A stretch of 64,000 nucleotides of DNA. It comes from Chromohalobacter israelensis (GTDB lineage Bacteria > Pseudomonadota > Gammaproteobacteria > Pseudomonadales > Halomonadaceae). This document shows positions 49,553 through 59,756 of this stretch, one piece after another. A program made the translations under genes and the position numbers. The stretch spans positions 62,001-126,000 of the forward strand of contig JQNW01000004.1 of assembly GCA_000761475.1 (NCBI GenBank). The letters run 5' to 3'. Positions within the stretch are counted from its first letter, which is position 1, and the number at the start of each line of letters is the position of its first letter. The notes beneath the pieces were generated by a model, which was not told the DNA's origin, did not search any database, and was given only the letters and a program-made list of their open reading frames with translations.

Positions 49553-50613
49553 GGGCGATGCCCCATGACGCCGGCCATCGTCACCTCGCCCAGCAAGCGT
49601 CCCTGGTCGTCGAGCACCGGCAGGGCCGTGACGCGAAACCACACCATGCGCGACAGCGCTTCCTTCATGGACATGTCCGGCGTGGCCGTCCATTCGCCGT
49701 TGACGTCGGTGCGTACGGTCGCGGGCTCTTCCAGCCGCCCGCCGATGAGCGCCAGGGGTCGATTGTCGGCATCCACCTGCCAGGTGGGGCGCGCGTGCGT
49801 GGTGGCTGCTTGCGTGATCGTGGCATCGCGTGTGCCCTGGGCGGGCTGATAGTACTGCTCGACTCGGCGCCGCGAGAGCAGCTTGAGCCCCAGGTCGGCG
49901 CGACCGATGAAGTCGCGGACGAAATCGTTGGCGGGATCGACGAGAAGTTCCGCGGGGCGATCGTATTGCACGAGTCGACCGCCATTGAGCAGGGCCACGC
50001 GGGAAGCCAGGCGCAGGGCCTCGTCCATGTCGTGGGTGACGAAGACGATGGTCTTGCCGGTCTGACGGTGCACGCGGGCCAGCTCGACCTGCAAGGCGTC
50101 GCGCGTCAACGGGTCGACGGCGCCAAAGGGCTCGTCCATCAGCAGCACATCGGGGTCGGCGGCCAGCGCACGGGCCACGCCGACGCGTTGTGCCTGGCCG
50201 CCCGAGAGCTGGTGGGGGTACTTGTCGCGCAGATCGTCGGCATCGAGCTGAAACAGCGCCAGCAATTCATCGACACGGGCGTTGATCCGTGACGTGGACC
50301 ACTTCAGCAACCTGGGCACGGTCGCGATGTTCTCGGCGACGCGCCAATGGGGAAACAGCCCGGTCGACTGGATGGCGTAACCGATCCGGCGACGCAGAAG
50401 CTCCGGCGGCAGGGTGGTGACATCCTCGCCGCCTACCAGGATCCGCCCCTCGCTATGTGCGATCAGGCGATTGATCATCTTCAGCGTGGTCGATTTGCCG
50501 CATCCCGAGGGGCCGATGAGCACGCAGAACTCTCCCTGCTCGACGGTGAGGGAAATGTCGTCGACGACCCGCGTGTCCCCATAGCGCTTGGTCAGTCCCT
50601 GAAGTTCGATCAT
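49549..50613 (-). CDS. yehX: Osmoprotectant ABC transporter ATP-binding protein, YehX/OpuBA type
   Basis: A 354-residue ABC ATPase. Walker A is [14 protein letters not shown] (about residues 34-47), the signature is [14 protein letters not shown], and Walker B is [13 protein letters not shown]. The C-terminal part (about residues 270-354) resembles a CBS-type regulatory segment ending [20 protein letters not shown], used for ionic-strength sensing in OpuA-like systems. It couples ATP hydrolysis to betaine or related osmolyte uptake. It is longer than E. coli YehX (308) because of that tail. Confidence 0.9.
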   Translation of the reverse strand: MIELQGLTKRYGDTRVVDDISLTVEQGEFCVLIGPSGCGKSTTLKMINRLIAHSEGRILVGGEDVTTLPPELLRRRIGYAIQSTGLFPHWRVAENIATVPRLLKWSTSRINARVDELLALFQLDADDLRDKYPHQLSGGQAQRVGVARALAADPDVLLMDEPFGAVDPLTRDALQVELARVHRQTGKTIVFVTHDMDEALRLASRVALLNGGRLVQYDRPAELLVDPANDFVRDFIGRADLGLKLLSRRRVEQYYQPAQGTRDATITQAATTHARPTWQVDADNRPLALIGGRLEEPATVRTDVNGEWTATPDMSMKEALSRMVWFRVTALPVLDDQGRLLGEVTMAGVMGHRP

Positions 50614-50625
50614 CTGTACTACCTG

Positions 50626-51828
50626 TCAGCGAGTACCGGCCGGCTGACTCAGCGCGACCAGCATCTGCAGCATGAAATCGGCGATCACCGCCAGCACGAT
50701 GGTGGGGATCGCGCCGAGCAGGACCAGGTCGATGGCGTATTGGCCGAGTCCCTGGAAGATGAAGGCGCCCAGCCCGCCGGCGCCGATCAGGGCCGCCACC
50801 ACGGTCAGGCCGATGGCCTGCACGGTGACGATGCGCAGCCCCGAGAGCATGACCGGCAGCGCCAGCGGGATTTCCACGCGCCACAGCACCTGGCGCTGGG
50901 TCATGCCCATGCCGCGAGCGGCTTCCACGGTCGCCGGCGGCACGCCCTTGAGGCCCGAATAGGTGTTGCGCACCACGGGCAGCAGGGCATACATCACCAG
51001 GGCAATGATGGCCGGTGCCGCGCCGATGCCCTTGATGCCCAGCTCGGCGAGGAACGGAAAGGCATTGCCCAGTGCCGAGAGGGGAGCGACGAGCAGGGCG
51101 AACAGCGCGATGGAAGGAATCGTCTGGAAGACGTTCAGCACGCTGAACAGCGTCCCCCGCACCCGGGCGCGGCGGTGCGCAAGCAGCCCCAGGGGCACGC
51201 CGATCGCCAAGGCCGGTCCCAGCGCGGCGCCCACCAGCCCCAGGTGCGTGAGCAGCTGGTCGCTGAAGGTGTCACGGATGTTGGCATACTCGCGCATGAT
51301 CGAGAGATCGCGAAAATGGCCGCTGGCCAGCAGGAATGCCACTGCGCCGCCCGCCAGCGCGGCGTATCCCAGGCGTGTGATCCAGCCACTGGCGTGGCGC
51401 TGCAAGGTATCGATGGCCGCCAGCGCACAGCAGAACACAATGACCCAGAAAGCGGCCCCCTGCGAGACGCGCGCCGATGGCGAGCGTTCGACAAGCGTGC
51501 GCTGGGCATAATCGCCCAGCGCGTACAAGGTGATCAGCAGGAGCGCGAGGCTCGCCGTGAGCGTCACGCCATGCGCTAACCGGCGCGACAATGGACGCTG
51601 CAGCGCCGCCAGCCCCAGCATGACGGTCAGTACGAGCATGCCGGCGGCTTGCCACATGGTCAGGGCGCCGCCGAGCGCCACCGACTGGCCCGAGGCCAAG
51701 CGATTGGGCGACATCGACGCGAAGGGCAGCAGCCACGCCGCGGCCAGCCCCGCGATCAACAGCGTGACGAGCACGCGGTTGGCGAGCACGCGGCCGGCGC
51801 CGACCGTTGAAACGGCGGGAGACGTCAC
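50626..51828 (-). CDS. yehY: Osmoprotectant ABC transporter permease, YehY type
   Basis: A 400-residue permease with about ten hydrophobic segments. The N-terminal half carries extra helices (LLIAGLAAAWLLPFASM and on) and the C-terminal half is the BPD permease domain with ATVEAARGMGMTQRQVLWRVEIPL as the ATPase-contact loop. E. coli YehY is similarly long (385), in contrast to YehW. The start is a GTG at 51828, nine bases after the binding-protein stop. Confidence 0.88.
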   Translation of the reverse strand: MTSPAVSTVGAGRVLANRVLVTLLIAGLAAAWLLPFASMSPNRLASGQSVALGGALTMWQAAGMLVLTVMLGLAALQRPLSRRLAHGVTLTASLALLLITLYALGDYAQRTLVERSPSARVSQGAAFWVIVFCCALAAIDTLQRHASGWITRLGYAALAGGAVAFLLASGHFRDLSIMREYANIRDTFSDQLLTHLGLVGAALGPALAIGVPLGLLAHRRARVRGTLFSVLNVFQTIPSIALFALLVAPLSALGNAFPFLAELGIKGIGAAPAIIALVMYALLPVVRNTYSGLKGVPPATVEAARGMGMTQRQVLWRVEIPLALPVMLSGLRIVTVQAIGLTVVAALIGAGGLGAFIFQGLGQYAIDLVLLGAIPTIVLAVIADFMLQMLVALSQPAGTR

Positions 51829-51837
51829 GCGCGGCGC

Positions 51838-52770
51838 TTAGTCGAGCAGGTCTTGCGATTCGAGATAATCGCGTGCGACGTCACCCGCCGGCATGCCATC
51901 CACCTGAATGCGGCTGTTGAGGGTCTGCAGCGTCTCGCGGTCGAGTCCCTCGAACAAGGGGCCGAGCAGCTCCGGAATCTCGGGGTAGGCGTCGAGCGTC
52001 GCCTGGCGGATCACCGGCGCCGGCGCATAGACCATCTGTACGCCCTGGGTATCTTCCATGACCTTGAGGTCGGCCGCGGCGATCGCGCCATCGGTGCCGT
52101 AGACCATCGCCGCGTTGGTGCCGCTGGTGTTGTTGGCCGCCGCGCGGATGGTGGCGGCCGTGTTGCCGCCGGAGAGCACCAGCAGTTGCTCCTGGTCGAG
52201 CGTGAAGTCGTATGCACGCTGGAAGCTGGGCAGGGCGGCATCGCTCTCCACGAACTCCGCCGAGCCGGCGAGTTTCACCTCGCCTCCGTCGCGTACCCAG
52301 GCCGCGAAGTCCTGCATGGTGGATAGATCGTGCTCGTCGGCGATATCCCGACGCAGGGCGATCGCCCAGGTGTTGTTGGCCGGTGCGGGTGTCAGCCAGA
52401 CGAGATCGTTGTGCTGCTTGTCGTAGGCACGGATCTTCTCGTAGCCCGCCTCGGCCTGTTTCCAGGCCGGATCGTCGGTAGTCTGGGTAAAGAAGGCGCC
52501 GTTGCCGGTGTACTCGGGATACAGGTCGATCTCGTCTTCCAGCAGGGCGCTGCGCACGATGTTGGTGGGCCCGAGCTGGAGGTTTTCCTCTACGGGAATG
52601 TCGGCATGCTCCAGGAGCTGGACCATCATGTTGCCCAGCAAGGCCCCCTCGGTGTCGATCTTCGAGGATACCCGTACCGGGTCGGCGGCGAAGACCGGCG
52701 ATATCGACAGCGCGGTGACGGCCGCCAGGCCAAGCACGCGGGTGGCGAGGTGTTGAAACGTTCCGGGCAT
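51838..52770 (-). CDS. osmF: Osmoprotectant-binding periplasmic protein, OsmF (YehZ) type
   Basis: A 310-residue periplasmic binding protein for betaine-like solutes. Residues 1-29 are a Sec signal peptide ending SISPVFAADP. The mature part shows VSSKIDTEGALLGNMMVQLLE, LEDEIDLYPEYTGNGAFF and TPAPANNTWAIALR, the usual OpuBC/OsmF lobes. AAGGAG lies ten bases before the ATG at 52770. Gene order osmF-yehY-yehX-yehW is the same as in E. coli, where low-affinity betaine transport and stress induction are reported. The import role suits a halophile. Confidence 0.88.
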   Translation of the reverse strand: MPGTFQHLATRVLGLAAVTALSISPVFAADPVRVSSKIDTEGALLGNMMVQLLEHADIPVEENLQLGPTNIVRSALLEDEIDLYPEYTGNGAFFTQTTDDPAWKQAEAGYEKIRAYDKQHNDLVWLTPAPANNTWAIALRRDIADEHDLSTMQDFAAWVRDGGEVKLAGSAEFVESDAALPSFQRAYDFTLDQEQLLVLSGGNTAATIRAAANNTSGTNAAMVYGTDGAIAAADLKVMEDTQGVQMVYAPAPVIRQATLDAYPEIPELLGPLFEGLDRETLQTLNSRIQVDGMPAGDVARDYLESQDLLD

Positions 52771-52918
52771 GATTCCTGACTCCTTGGAAATGACGGGTCG
52801 CGACGATTCGAACCTTGAGTCTAGCATCCTCGGCTTGCGCGGCGAGCGGGAATGCGCTTGGCGACAAGTGTCGGCCTCGGATACGCTGCTCCCACATACG
52901 CGACGACACGGAGGCAGC

Positions 52919-53230
52919 ATGTACAGAATCGGTTTGGGCGGTGCCCTGTTGACCATCTTGCTGGCGGGTTGCAGCGCCGGGCAGACGCCGGACGAGGCGC
53001 CCACGCCGCCATCGACGTCGCAACGCGATGCCTGTGGCGCCGATGCGCTGAACGACTATCAGGGACGGCGTGCCACCGAGAGCACGCTGGCGCGGCTGGA
53101 GGAGGAGAGCGACGCCGAGCGCGTGCGCGTCGTCGGTCCCAACCAGGCGGTGACGATGGATTACCGGGCCCAGCGTCTCAACGTCAAGCTCGACGACCGA
53201 CAGCGTATCGTCGAGCTCACCTGCGGCTAG
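52919..53230 (+). CDS. I78-family peptidase inhibitor-like lipoprotein
   Basis: A 103-residue lipoprotein: MYRIGLGGALLTILLAGC gives lipobox LAGC with Cys18. The mature part begins acidic and Pro/Thr-rich, then DACGADALNDYQGRRATEST, ESDAERVRVVGPNQAVTMDY and RLNVKLDDRQRIVELTCG. This is the I78 inhibitor pattern, with the two cysteines near the ends of the domain likely forming a disulfide. Such proteins inhibit serine proteases in the envelope; no protease gene is adjacent. It is divergent from osmF. Confidence 0.8.
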   Translation: MYRIGLGGALLTILLAGCSAGQTPDEAPTPPSTSQRDACGADALNDYQGRRATESTLARLEEESDAERVRVVGPNQAVTMDYRAQRLNVKLDDRQRIVELTCG

Positions 53231-53327
53231 TCGCGGCGGCGCAAGCCATCCGCATGCGTCGCCTCGCGGACGGATTTCGGGGTACGCTGCATGCGTTCAT
53301 GAGTCACGCGATCAAGGAGGTCGCCCC

Positions 53328-54365
53328 ATGCCGCATGCCGAGATTCTGCAAGAAGGGACCCTGCACTGCTTCCCCGCCGGGTTGCGCGACGAGGGGGGCA
53401 AGCTGGTCAACGTCGAGGTGTCCGCCGTGGTCTACGACGGCCGGCGCCTGATCCTGGCCAGCGACAAGCCGATTCCCGGCGAGGCGCGCTCGGCGGTGTT
53501 CTCCGTTCCCATGACTGATGCCGGTCCCGACGACAGCCAGCTCGACTACTTGACCGCCGATGCCATCAAGCGCGCCGTCAAGTACGAGGATTTCGCGCTG
53601 ACCGCCGACGGGCGCCATGTGCTCGCGACCACGGGATTCGACCGCATCGACATGGAAAGCCACGCGCTCAACGCGTACAACCATCTGTTGATCTGGCCGC
53701 TGGGCGAGCCGCAGCGAGTGCAGGTGGTCGACCCCGACCCGCGGGATGGCGTCGAAGGCTCGCTGGAGCTGCGCAACAAGCTGGACGGCGCCATCGGCGA
53801 GCCGTATTACAAGATCGAGGGGCTGGCGGCGGTACCCGGCGAGCGTGGCGACGGGCTGTTGCTCTTCGGTGTCCGCGAGCAGGGGCGCTCGCACGAGGAT
53901 TTCGAATACGTGTGCCGTGTCGTGGGCGCGCATTACACCGTGAACGAGCAGGGCAACCTGGTGCTGGTCGACGAGCTACGCGAGTTCTATCGCTTCTCTC
54001 CACGGCAGCATCCCGAGGTCCGCTTCGATTGCGGCCTGTCGAGCCTGGAATACGATCCCCATCACGACCGCCTGTTCCTGTTGACCAGCTTCGAGGTCGA
54101 GGAGGCGGGCGAGCCACGCATCGGCGGGTATCTGTGGGTCGTGTCGCTGGCCGGTTTCAGCGCGGGCCAGGCGCCCGAGCTGGTGCGCACGGTGCAGGGC
54201 GACGCCCTGGAGTTCGAGCACAAGGCGGAGGGCCTGGCGGTGCTGGACAGCGAGCGGCTCTTCGTGGCCTATGACAACGACCGCGACATGTCGCTGGGGC
54301 GCATCGACGAACGCGACGAGCGTCATGCCTGCGAGGCGCCCTACACGATGCTGCACATTACCTGA
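53328..54365 (+). CDS. Hypothetical protein, possible beta-propeller
   Basis: A 345-residue protein with no signal peptide; I do not recognise the family. It contains several strand-rich repeats with Asp/Gly turns, such as VVYDGRRLILASDKPIPG, LTADGRHVLATTGFDRID and LEYDPHHDRLFLLTSFE, spaced roughly 60-80 residues apart, which suggests a beta-propeller. AAGGAGG lies nine bases before the ATG. Its stop overlaps the end of the convergent channel-like gene by eight bases. It may be a sugar- or ester-processing enzyme, but there is no direct evidence. Confidence 0.6.
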   Translation: MPHAEILQEGTLHCFPAGLRDEGGKLVNVEVSAVVYDGRRLILASDKPIPGEARSAVFSVPMTDAGPDDSQLDYLTADAIKRAVKYEDFALTADGRHVLATTGFDRIDMESHALNAYNHLLIWPLGEPQRVQVVDPDPRDGVEGSLELRNKLDGAIGEPYYKIEGLAAVPGERGDGLLLFGVREQGRSHEDFEYVCRVVGAHYTVNEQGNLVLVDELREFYRFSPRQHPEVRFDCGLSSLEYDPHHDRLFLLTSFEVEEAGEPRIGGYLWVVSLAGFSAGQAPELVRTVQGDALEFEHKAEGLAVLDSERLFVAYDNDRDMSLGRIDERDERHACEAPYTMLHIT

Positions 54366-55359
54366 GTTCGTCCTTCCAGCGCTTGACGGCGATCTCGTCC
54401 TTGAGCATTTCCAGCGTTTCGATCAGCACCTGCTCGGTGACGCGGTCGGTACGCTGGTCGACGTACAGCCAGGCGTCGATGCCGCTTTCCGCCAGGTCGC
54501 CGATGAGGCTTCTGAACTGCGGCGAACGCAGTCCGTCGATGGCTTCATGCACCACGCGGCTGGCGACATCGCTCAAGCTGCGCTGCATGGCACGCGCGAC
54601 GTTGTCGCCGAGCGGCAGGCGACGCAGCCGCGTGAGCTCGGCGTTTTCCTCCAGCGTACGGTCGACCAGCGCGGCCACGTAGCGATGCACTTCCTGATGG
54701 TTCTCGGCATAGCTCTTGTCGACGGTGGCCTCGAGGCGCCTGGCGATCTCGTCGACCAGTGCCGCCTTGCGGGGCTGGATGACTTCTTCCGAAAGGCGCT
54801 TGGTGAAGTCCTCGCTGCGCCTCACTTCATCCTGCAGGCTGCTCAGCAGGCGTGTCGCCACGCGATCCGACAGCTCCTCCATGACGATGCGGTAGTAGTG
54901 CTCGAAGAAGGCATAAACGCGCCAGCGCCGGATATCGATCACCCCCAGGCGCTGCAGGCGCAACAGCAGCGAGATCACGCGCAGCACGCGCAACAGGCGG
55001 AATCCGCCCACCGGAATGCACCCCAGCACGTCGTACCAATGCACGAACGGGTAATAGAACCAGCGGGCATAGCGACGTTCCACGACGGCCAGTATCCAGC
55101 CGGCCAGCACGTCGGTGATGAAAATGGCCACGAACACCAGGTCGATGGTAAAGAAGCGCTGGTGAATGGTCTGGTCGTACGCCTGATGCAGCGTGGGCGC
55201 GACGTCGGCCAGACCGGCATTGATCGGCGGCAGGAGAAACAGGCTGTCGATGAGCAACAGCAACAGGTTGGCCGAGATCAGCACCATCATGGCGATGTCC
55301 CAGACCAGATACAGGCGTTCGCGCAGGGTGGCGCGTTCGGCGGCGTGGGGCGTGGTCAT
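54358..55359 (-). CDS. Voltage-sensor-like membrane protein with long cytoplasmic tail
   Basis: A 333-residue protein. The first 150 residues hold hydrophobic segments at about 18-43 and 76-98, then a WFYYPFVHWYDVLGCIPVGG region and an S4-like helix FRLLRVLRVISLLLRLQRLG, in which arginines recur every third or fourth position. No pore-loop signature (TVGYG-like) is visible. The remaining 180 residues are charged and helical. The arrangement recalls voltage-sensor domains of the ion-channel superfamily. The ATG at 55359 starts after an unconserved stretch. The stop overlaps the convergent neighbour by eight bases. Confidence 0.7.
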   Translation of the reverse strand: MTTPHAAERATLRERLYLVWDIAMMVLISANLLLLLIDSLFLLPPINAGLADVAPTLHQAYDQTIHQRFFTIDLVFVAIFITDVLAGWILAVVERRYARWFYYPFVHWYDVLGCIPVGGFRLLRVLRVISLLLRLQRLGVIDIRRWRVYAFFEHYYRIVMEELSDRVATRLLSSLQDEVRRSEDFTKRLSEEVIQPRKAALVDEIARRLEATVDKSYAENHQEVHRYVAALVDRTLEENAELTRLRRLPLGDNVARAMQRSLSDVASRVVHEAIDGLRSPQFRSLIGDLAESGIDAWLYVDQRTDRVTEQVLIETLEMLKDEIAVKRWKDELR

Positions 55360-55446
55360 GGCGTTCTCCGTTGACGGTGCCGCCGAGCCGGGGCGGCGCG
55401 ATGCTTCCGGCAAGATCGCCACGTTAGCAGCGACGCGGGCATGACG

Positions 55447-55962
55447 TCAGGTCGCTTGCGATGTCGGTGACAGGCTGGCCTGGGCACGCTTTTCTTCTTC
55501 CTCGGCCTGCTTGCGCATCTTCTTGCGCAGTTCGGCCTTCTCGAAGCGAAGCTTGGCCATGGGCGTGTCGAGCGGCAGCGGCGGCACGCTGTTGGGGCGG
55601 CCCTCGCTATCGACGGCCACCATGGTCAGGTAACAGCTGTTGGTATGGCGAATCACGCGGTCCTGGATCGACTCGGCCACCACCTTGATGCCGATCTCCA
55701 TCGAGGAGCGCCCCACGTAATTGACCGAGGCCAGAAAAGTCACCAGCTCGCCGACATGGATCGGCTGCTTGAACAGGACCTGATCCACCGACAACGTGAC
55801 GACATAGGAGCCCGCATAGCGACTGGCACAGGCGTAGGCGACTTCGTCGAGTTTCTTGAGAATCGCCCCGCCATGTACCTTGCCGCTGAAATTGGCCATG
55901 TCAGGGGTCATCAGTACCGTCATGGTGAGTTCGTGCTGGCGGGGAAGGTCGTCGGGCGCCAT
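55447..55962 (-). CDS. Acyl-CoA thioesterase (YciA-like hotdog fold)
   Basis: A 171-residue hotdog thioesterase that hydrolyses acyl-CoA. The YciA/BACH signatures MTVLMTPDMANFSGKVHGGAI and KLDEVAYACASRYAG (catalytic Asp/Asn area) are present, followed by FKQPIHVGELVTFLASVNYVGRSSMEIGI. The C-terminus is a charged coiled tail (RFEKAELRKKMRKQAEEEEK). It stands between atoE and the channel-like gene with no obvious operon partner. Confidence 0.88.
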   Translation of the reverse strand: MAPDDLPRQHELTMTVLMTPDMANFSGKVHGGAILKKLDEVAYACASRYAGSYVVTLSVDQVLFKQPIHVGELVTFLASVNYVGRSSMEIGIKVVAESIQDRVIRHTNSCYLTMVAVDSEGRPNSVPPLPLDTPMAKLRFEKAELRKKMRKQAEEEEKRAQASLSPTSQAT

Positions 55963-56071
55963 GGGTCACAATCCTGCTGAGGCCGGGGAATGGATAGAGG
56001 CGCAAGATGTATCATGTTTTGCCCTGTCTTGTCGCTCCCCTCTGCTTCCCCGTCGGGCGGGCGGGAACCGT

Positions 56072-57382
56072 TCACAGAAAGGTCAGCCCGAGCGCGATGA
56101 TGACGCCCGTCACCACCAGCTGGATCAGGCAGAAGCCCATGATGTCCTTGGCCTTGAGCCCCGCGATGGCGAGCATGGGAAGCGCCCAGAACGGCTGCAG
56201 CAGGTTGGTCCAGGCATCGCCCCAGGCGACCGCCATGGCGACGCGGGGGATATCCGCGCCCAGGGAGGCGGCGGCGGGCAGCATGACCGGGGCCTGGACG
56301 GCCCATTGTCCGCCGCCCGAAGGCACGAACAGGTTGACGATGCCGGCACTGATGAACGACCAGAAAGGCAGCGTCTGGGCGGTGGAGATCGCCACGAACC
56401 CCTCGGAAAGCGTCTGTGCCAGCCCGGACTGCATGATGATCGCCATGATGCCGGCATAGAAGGGAAACTGGATGACGATGCCGGTGCCGCCCTTGATGGC
56501 CTCGTGGAGGCTGTCCAGCAGGCTGCGGGGCGTGCGATGCAGCACGATGGCCAGGGACAGGAACAGGAAGTTGACCACGTTGAGGCTCAGGCCGCCGTCG
56601 CGGAACACGAAATGGTCAAGCAGGAACAGCAAACCGGGAATGCCGACCAGCCAGGACAGCCAGGAGTTCTTTTCCAGGCGTTCCGCCGGACGCGTGGCGG
56701 GACCGAGGTCGCGCGGGGCGTCGTCGAGTTGTGCGGGGTCGATGTAGACGCTGTCACGCTCGTCGGGAAGCATGAACCGGTTGACCAGCGGCACGGCAAC
56801 GAACATCGCCAGCACGATGGCCAGGTTGAAGAACGCGAAGATGGTCTCGGAGGTGGGAATGACACCGATCTGGTCCGCCGTGAAATGCCCTTCGGTGGCG
56901 ATGGTCAAGGGAATCGAGCCGGCCAGGCCGCCGTGCCATACCACGAAGCCCGAATAGGCGCTGGCGATCAACAGACGGTAGTCGACACGCACCTGGCGTG
57001 CGAGGGCCTTGGCGAACAGAGCACCGATGACCAGGCCGAAGCCCCAGTTGATCCAGCTGGCGGCCAGCGAGACCAGCGACACCAGCACGATGGCGCCGGC
57101 CGGGCCCTTGGCGAGCCGGGCGATCCTGTCGAGCAGGCGCTTGACGGGTGGGCTGCTGGCCAGCATGAAGCCGGTGACCAGCACCAGCAGCATCTGCATC
57201 GAGAAGGACAGCAGTCCCCAGAAGCCGTCTCCCCAGTAGCGCATGATCGCCAGCGGCGACTGCCGCTCGACCAGCATGGCCGCGATGGCCGCCACCAGGG
57301 TCAGGATCAGCACGAAGATGTAAGGATCGGGCAGGTAGCGCTCGACCAGGCGCACCGCGGGGCGGGACAGCAGCTTCAGCAT
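56072..57382 (-). CDS. atoE: Short-chain fatty acid transporter, AtoE family
   Basis: A 436-residue transporter with about 11-12 hydrophobic segments. YLPDPYIFVLILTLVAAIAAM near the start, SLAASWINWGFGLVIGALFAK and VNLFVPSGGGQWAVQAPV are signatures of the AtoE family, which imports butyrate and other short-chain acids in E. coli. No ato catabolic genes are adjacent. Length equals E. coli AtoE (440). Confidence 0.9.
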   Translation of the reverse strand: MLKLLSRPAVRLVERYLPDPYIFVLILTLVAAIAAMLVERQSPLAIMRYWGDGFWGLLSFSMQMLLVLVTGFMLASSPPVKRLLDRIARLAKGPAGAIVLVSLVSLAASWINWGFGLVIGALFAKALARQVRVDYRLLIASAYSGFVVWHGGLAGSIPLTIATEGHFTADQIGVIPTSETIFAFFNLAIVLAMFVAVPLVNRFMLPDERDSVYIDPAQLDDAPRDLGPATRPAERLEKNSWLSWLVGIPGLLFLLDHFVFRDGGLSLNVVNFLFLSLAIVLHRTPRSLLDSLHEAIKGGTGIVIQFPFYAGIMAIIMQSGLAQTLSEGFVAISTAQTLPFWSFISAGIVNLFVPSGGGQWAVQAPVMLPAAASLGADIPRVAMAVAWGDAWTNLLQPFWALPMLAIAGLKAKDIMGFCLIQLVVTGVIIALGLTFL

Positions 57383-57448
57383 GAAAGCCTCTCCAGGAGG
57401 TCGTTGTCATGCTGATAACGATAGCCGCTCGGGAGACGCGCCGATCAC

Positions 57449-58804
57449 TCAACCTTGGTCCTGTATCCCTTGGTCGCAGGCGGGCGTCGCGGCGCTTGTC
57501 CAGCGCGTGCGCCGATAGTGCAGGTAGACGGCGGCGAGACTTGCCGAGCGCACCAGGGTGAAGGCCGTGAAGGCGAGCCACAGGCCGTGGTTGCCCAGCG
57601 GTTGCGCGAGCCACCACACTGGCAGGTAGACGGCGAGTGCCAGCAGGATGGTGTCGCGCATTTCACGGGTCGCGGTGGCGCCGATGAAGACGCCGTCGAG
57701 CAGATAGCTCCATACCGCGATGGCCGGCATGACGACCATCCAGGGCAGGTAGTCGGCTGCCGAGGCTCGCACGTCGGGCAGGTCGGTGAGCAGGGCGATC
57801 AGGGCATGGCCGCCGAACAGGAACGCGGCCATGGCGACCCCGGTGGTGACCAGCGAGAAACGCGCGGCCGCGCGCACCGCGCTCGAGAAAAGCGGCCAGT
57901 CGCGACGCCCCACGGCGCGCCCGGTCAAGGCTTCGGCGGCATGGGCGAAACCGTCCAGCGCGTAGGAGGTGATCATGATGAACTGCATCAGCACCGCGTT
58001 GGCGGCGAGCACCGTGTCGCCCTGGTCGGCGCCCTGGGCGGTGAAGAAGGCCATGGCGAACAGCAGCCCCAGCGTGCGCACGAACAGGTGCCGGTTGACC
58101 TGGAACAGCTCGGAGTAGGCGGCGAATCGCAGCAGGCGCCGACGCAGGAAGCGTCCCTGCAGGCGTCCCAACTGGCGTGCCACGAGCCACAGTCCCGCGC
58201 CCAGGGCGGTATAGTCGGCGATGACGGTGGCCCAGGCCACGCCGTCGCTGGTCATGCCCAGCCCGACCACGAACACCAGGTCGAGGACGATGTTGACGCT
58301 GTTGGTCAACACCATGATCGCCAGCGTGACCCGCGAGTTCTGCTGGCCCAGAAACCAACCGAGAATCGCGTAATTCGCCATCACCGCCGGGGCCGACAGA
58401 ATGCGAATATGGGCGTAATCGTCGGCCAGGGCCATGGCCGCCGGGCTGCCGTCGAGCAGGTAGAGGCCGAAATCGATCAGCGGTTCGGCGAGCAGGATCA
58501 GCAGCACGCCGATGCCGAGTGCCAGCAACAGCGCCTGGCCCAGCAGGTTGCGGATGTCGCTGTCGTCCTCGCGGCCCACGGCCTGGGAGGTCAGGCCGGT
58601 GGTGCCCATGCGCAGAAACCCGAAGCCCCAGTACAGAAAGCTGAACAGGGTGGCACCCAGGGTCACGGCGGCCATGTAGCGAGAGTCCGGCAGGTGGCCG
58701 ACCACCGCGGTGTCCACCAGTCCCAGCAGCGGGACGGTGATGTTGGAAAGGATGATCGGCCAGGCGAGCGGCCAGATGCGTGTCGCGGGGCGTGATGAAG
58801 ACAC
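57449..58804 (-). CDS. MATE family efflux transporter (DinF-like)
   Basis: A 451-residue multidrug/toxin extrusion protein with about 12 hydrophobic segments. It starts with ARPILSNITVPLLG-type sequence, present as LAWPIILSNITVPLLGLVDTAV, and has GFLRMGTTGLTSQAVG, QNSRVTLAIMVLTNSVNIVLDL and YALDGFAHAAEALTGRAVG. These put it in the DinF branch. MATE proteins export cationic compounds in exchange for Na+ or H+. The start is a GTG at 58804; no upstream ATG is in frame nearby. Confidence 0.9.
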   Translation of the reverse strand: MSSSRPATRIWPLAWPIILSNITVPLLGLVDTAVVGHLPDSRYMAAVTLGATLFSFLYWGFGFLRMGTTGLTSQAVGREDDSDIRNLLGQALLLALGIGVLLILLAEPLIDFGLYLLDGSPAAMALADDYAHIRILSAPAVMANYAILGWFLGQQNSRVTLAIMVLTNSVNIVLDLVFVVGLGMTSDGVAWATVIADYTALGAGLWLVARQLGRLQGRFLRRRLLRFAAYSELFQVNRHLFVRTLGLLFAMAFFTAQGADQGDTVLAANAVLMQFIMITSYALDGFAHAAEALTGRAVGRRDWPLFSSAVRAAARFSLVTTGVAMAAFLFGGHALIALLTDLPDVRASAADYLPWMVVMPAIAVWSYLLDGVFIGATATREMRDTILLALAVYLPVWWLAQPLGNHGLWLAFTAFTLVRSASLAAVYLHYRRTRWTSAATPACDQGIQDQG

Positions 58805-58870
58805 GGGATTCCGTCGTTGGGTGTGCGCTCACGCGTGACACACACCCGTGAGAAGGAAAAGTGGGGCCGA

Positions 58871-58903
58871 CACGCGCCACGTCGCCCGCGGCGGCGTGGC
58901 GTG
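58871..58903 (-). terminator. GC-rich hairpin after the ferredoxin gene
   Basis: CACGCGCCACGTCGCC and GGCGGCGTGGCGTG pair around CGCG with one mismatch, between the ferredoxin stop and the MATE gene start. It may terminate ferredoxin transcripts; no T-run was seen immediately after. Confidence 0.35.
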
Positions 58904-58911
58904 CACGCGGG

Positions 58912-59756
<845 letters not shown>

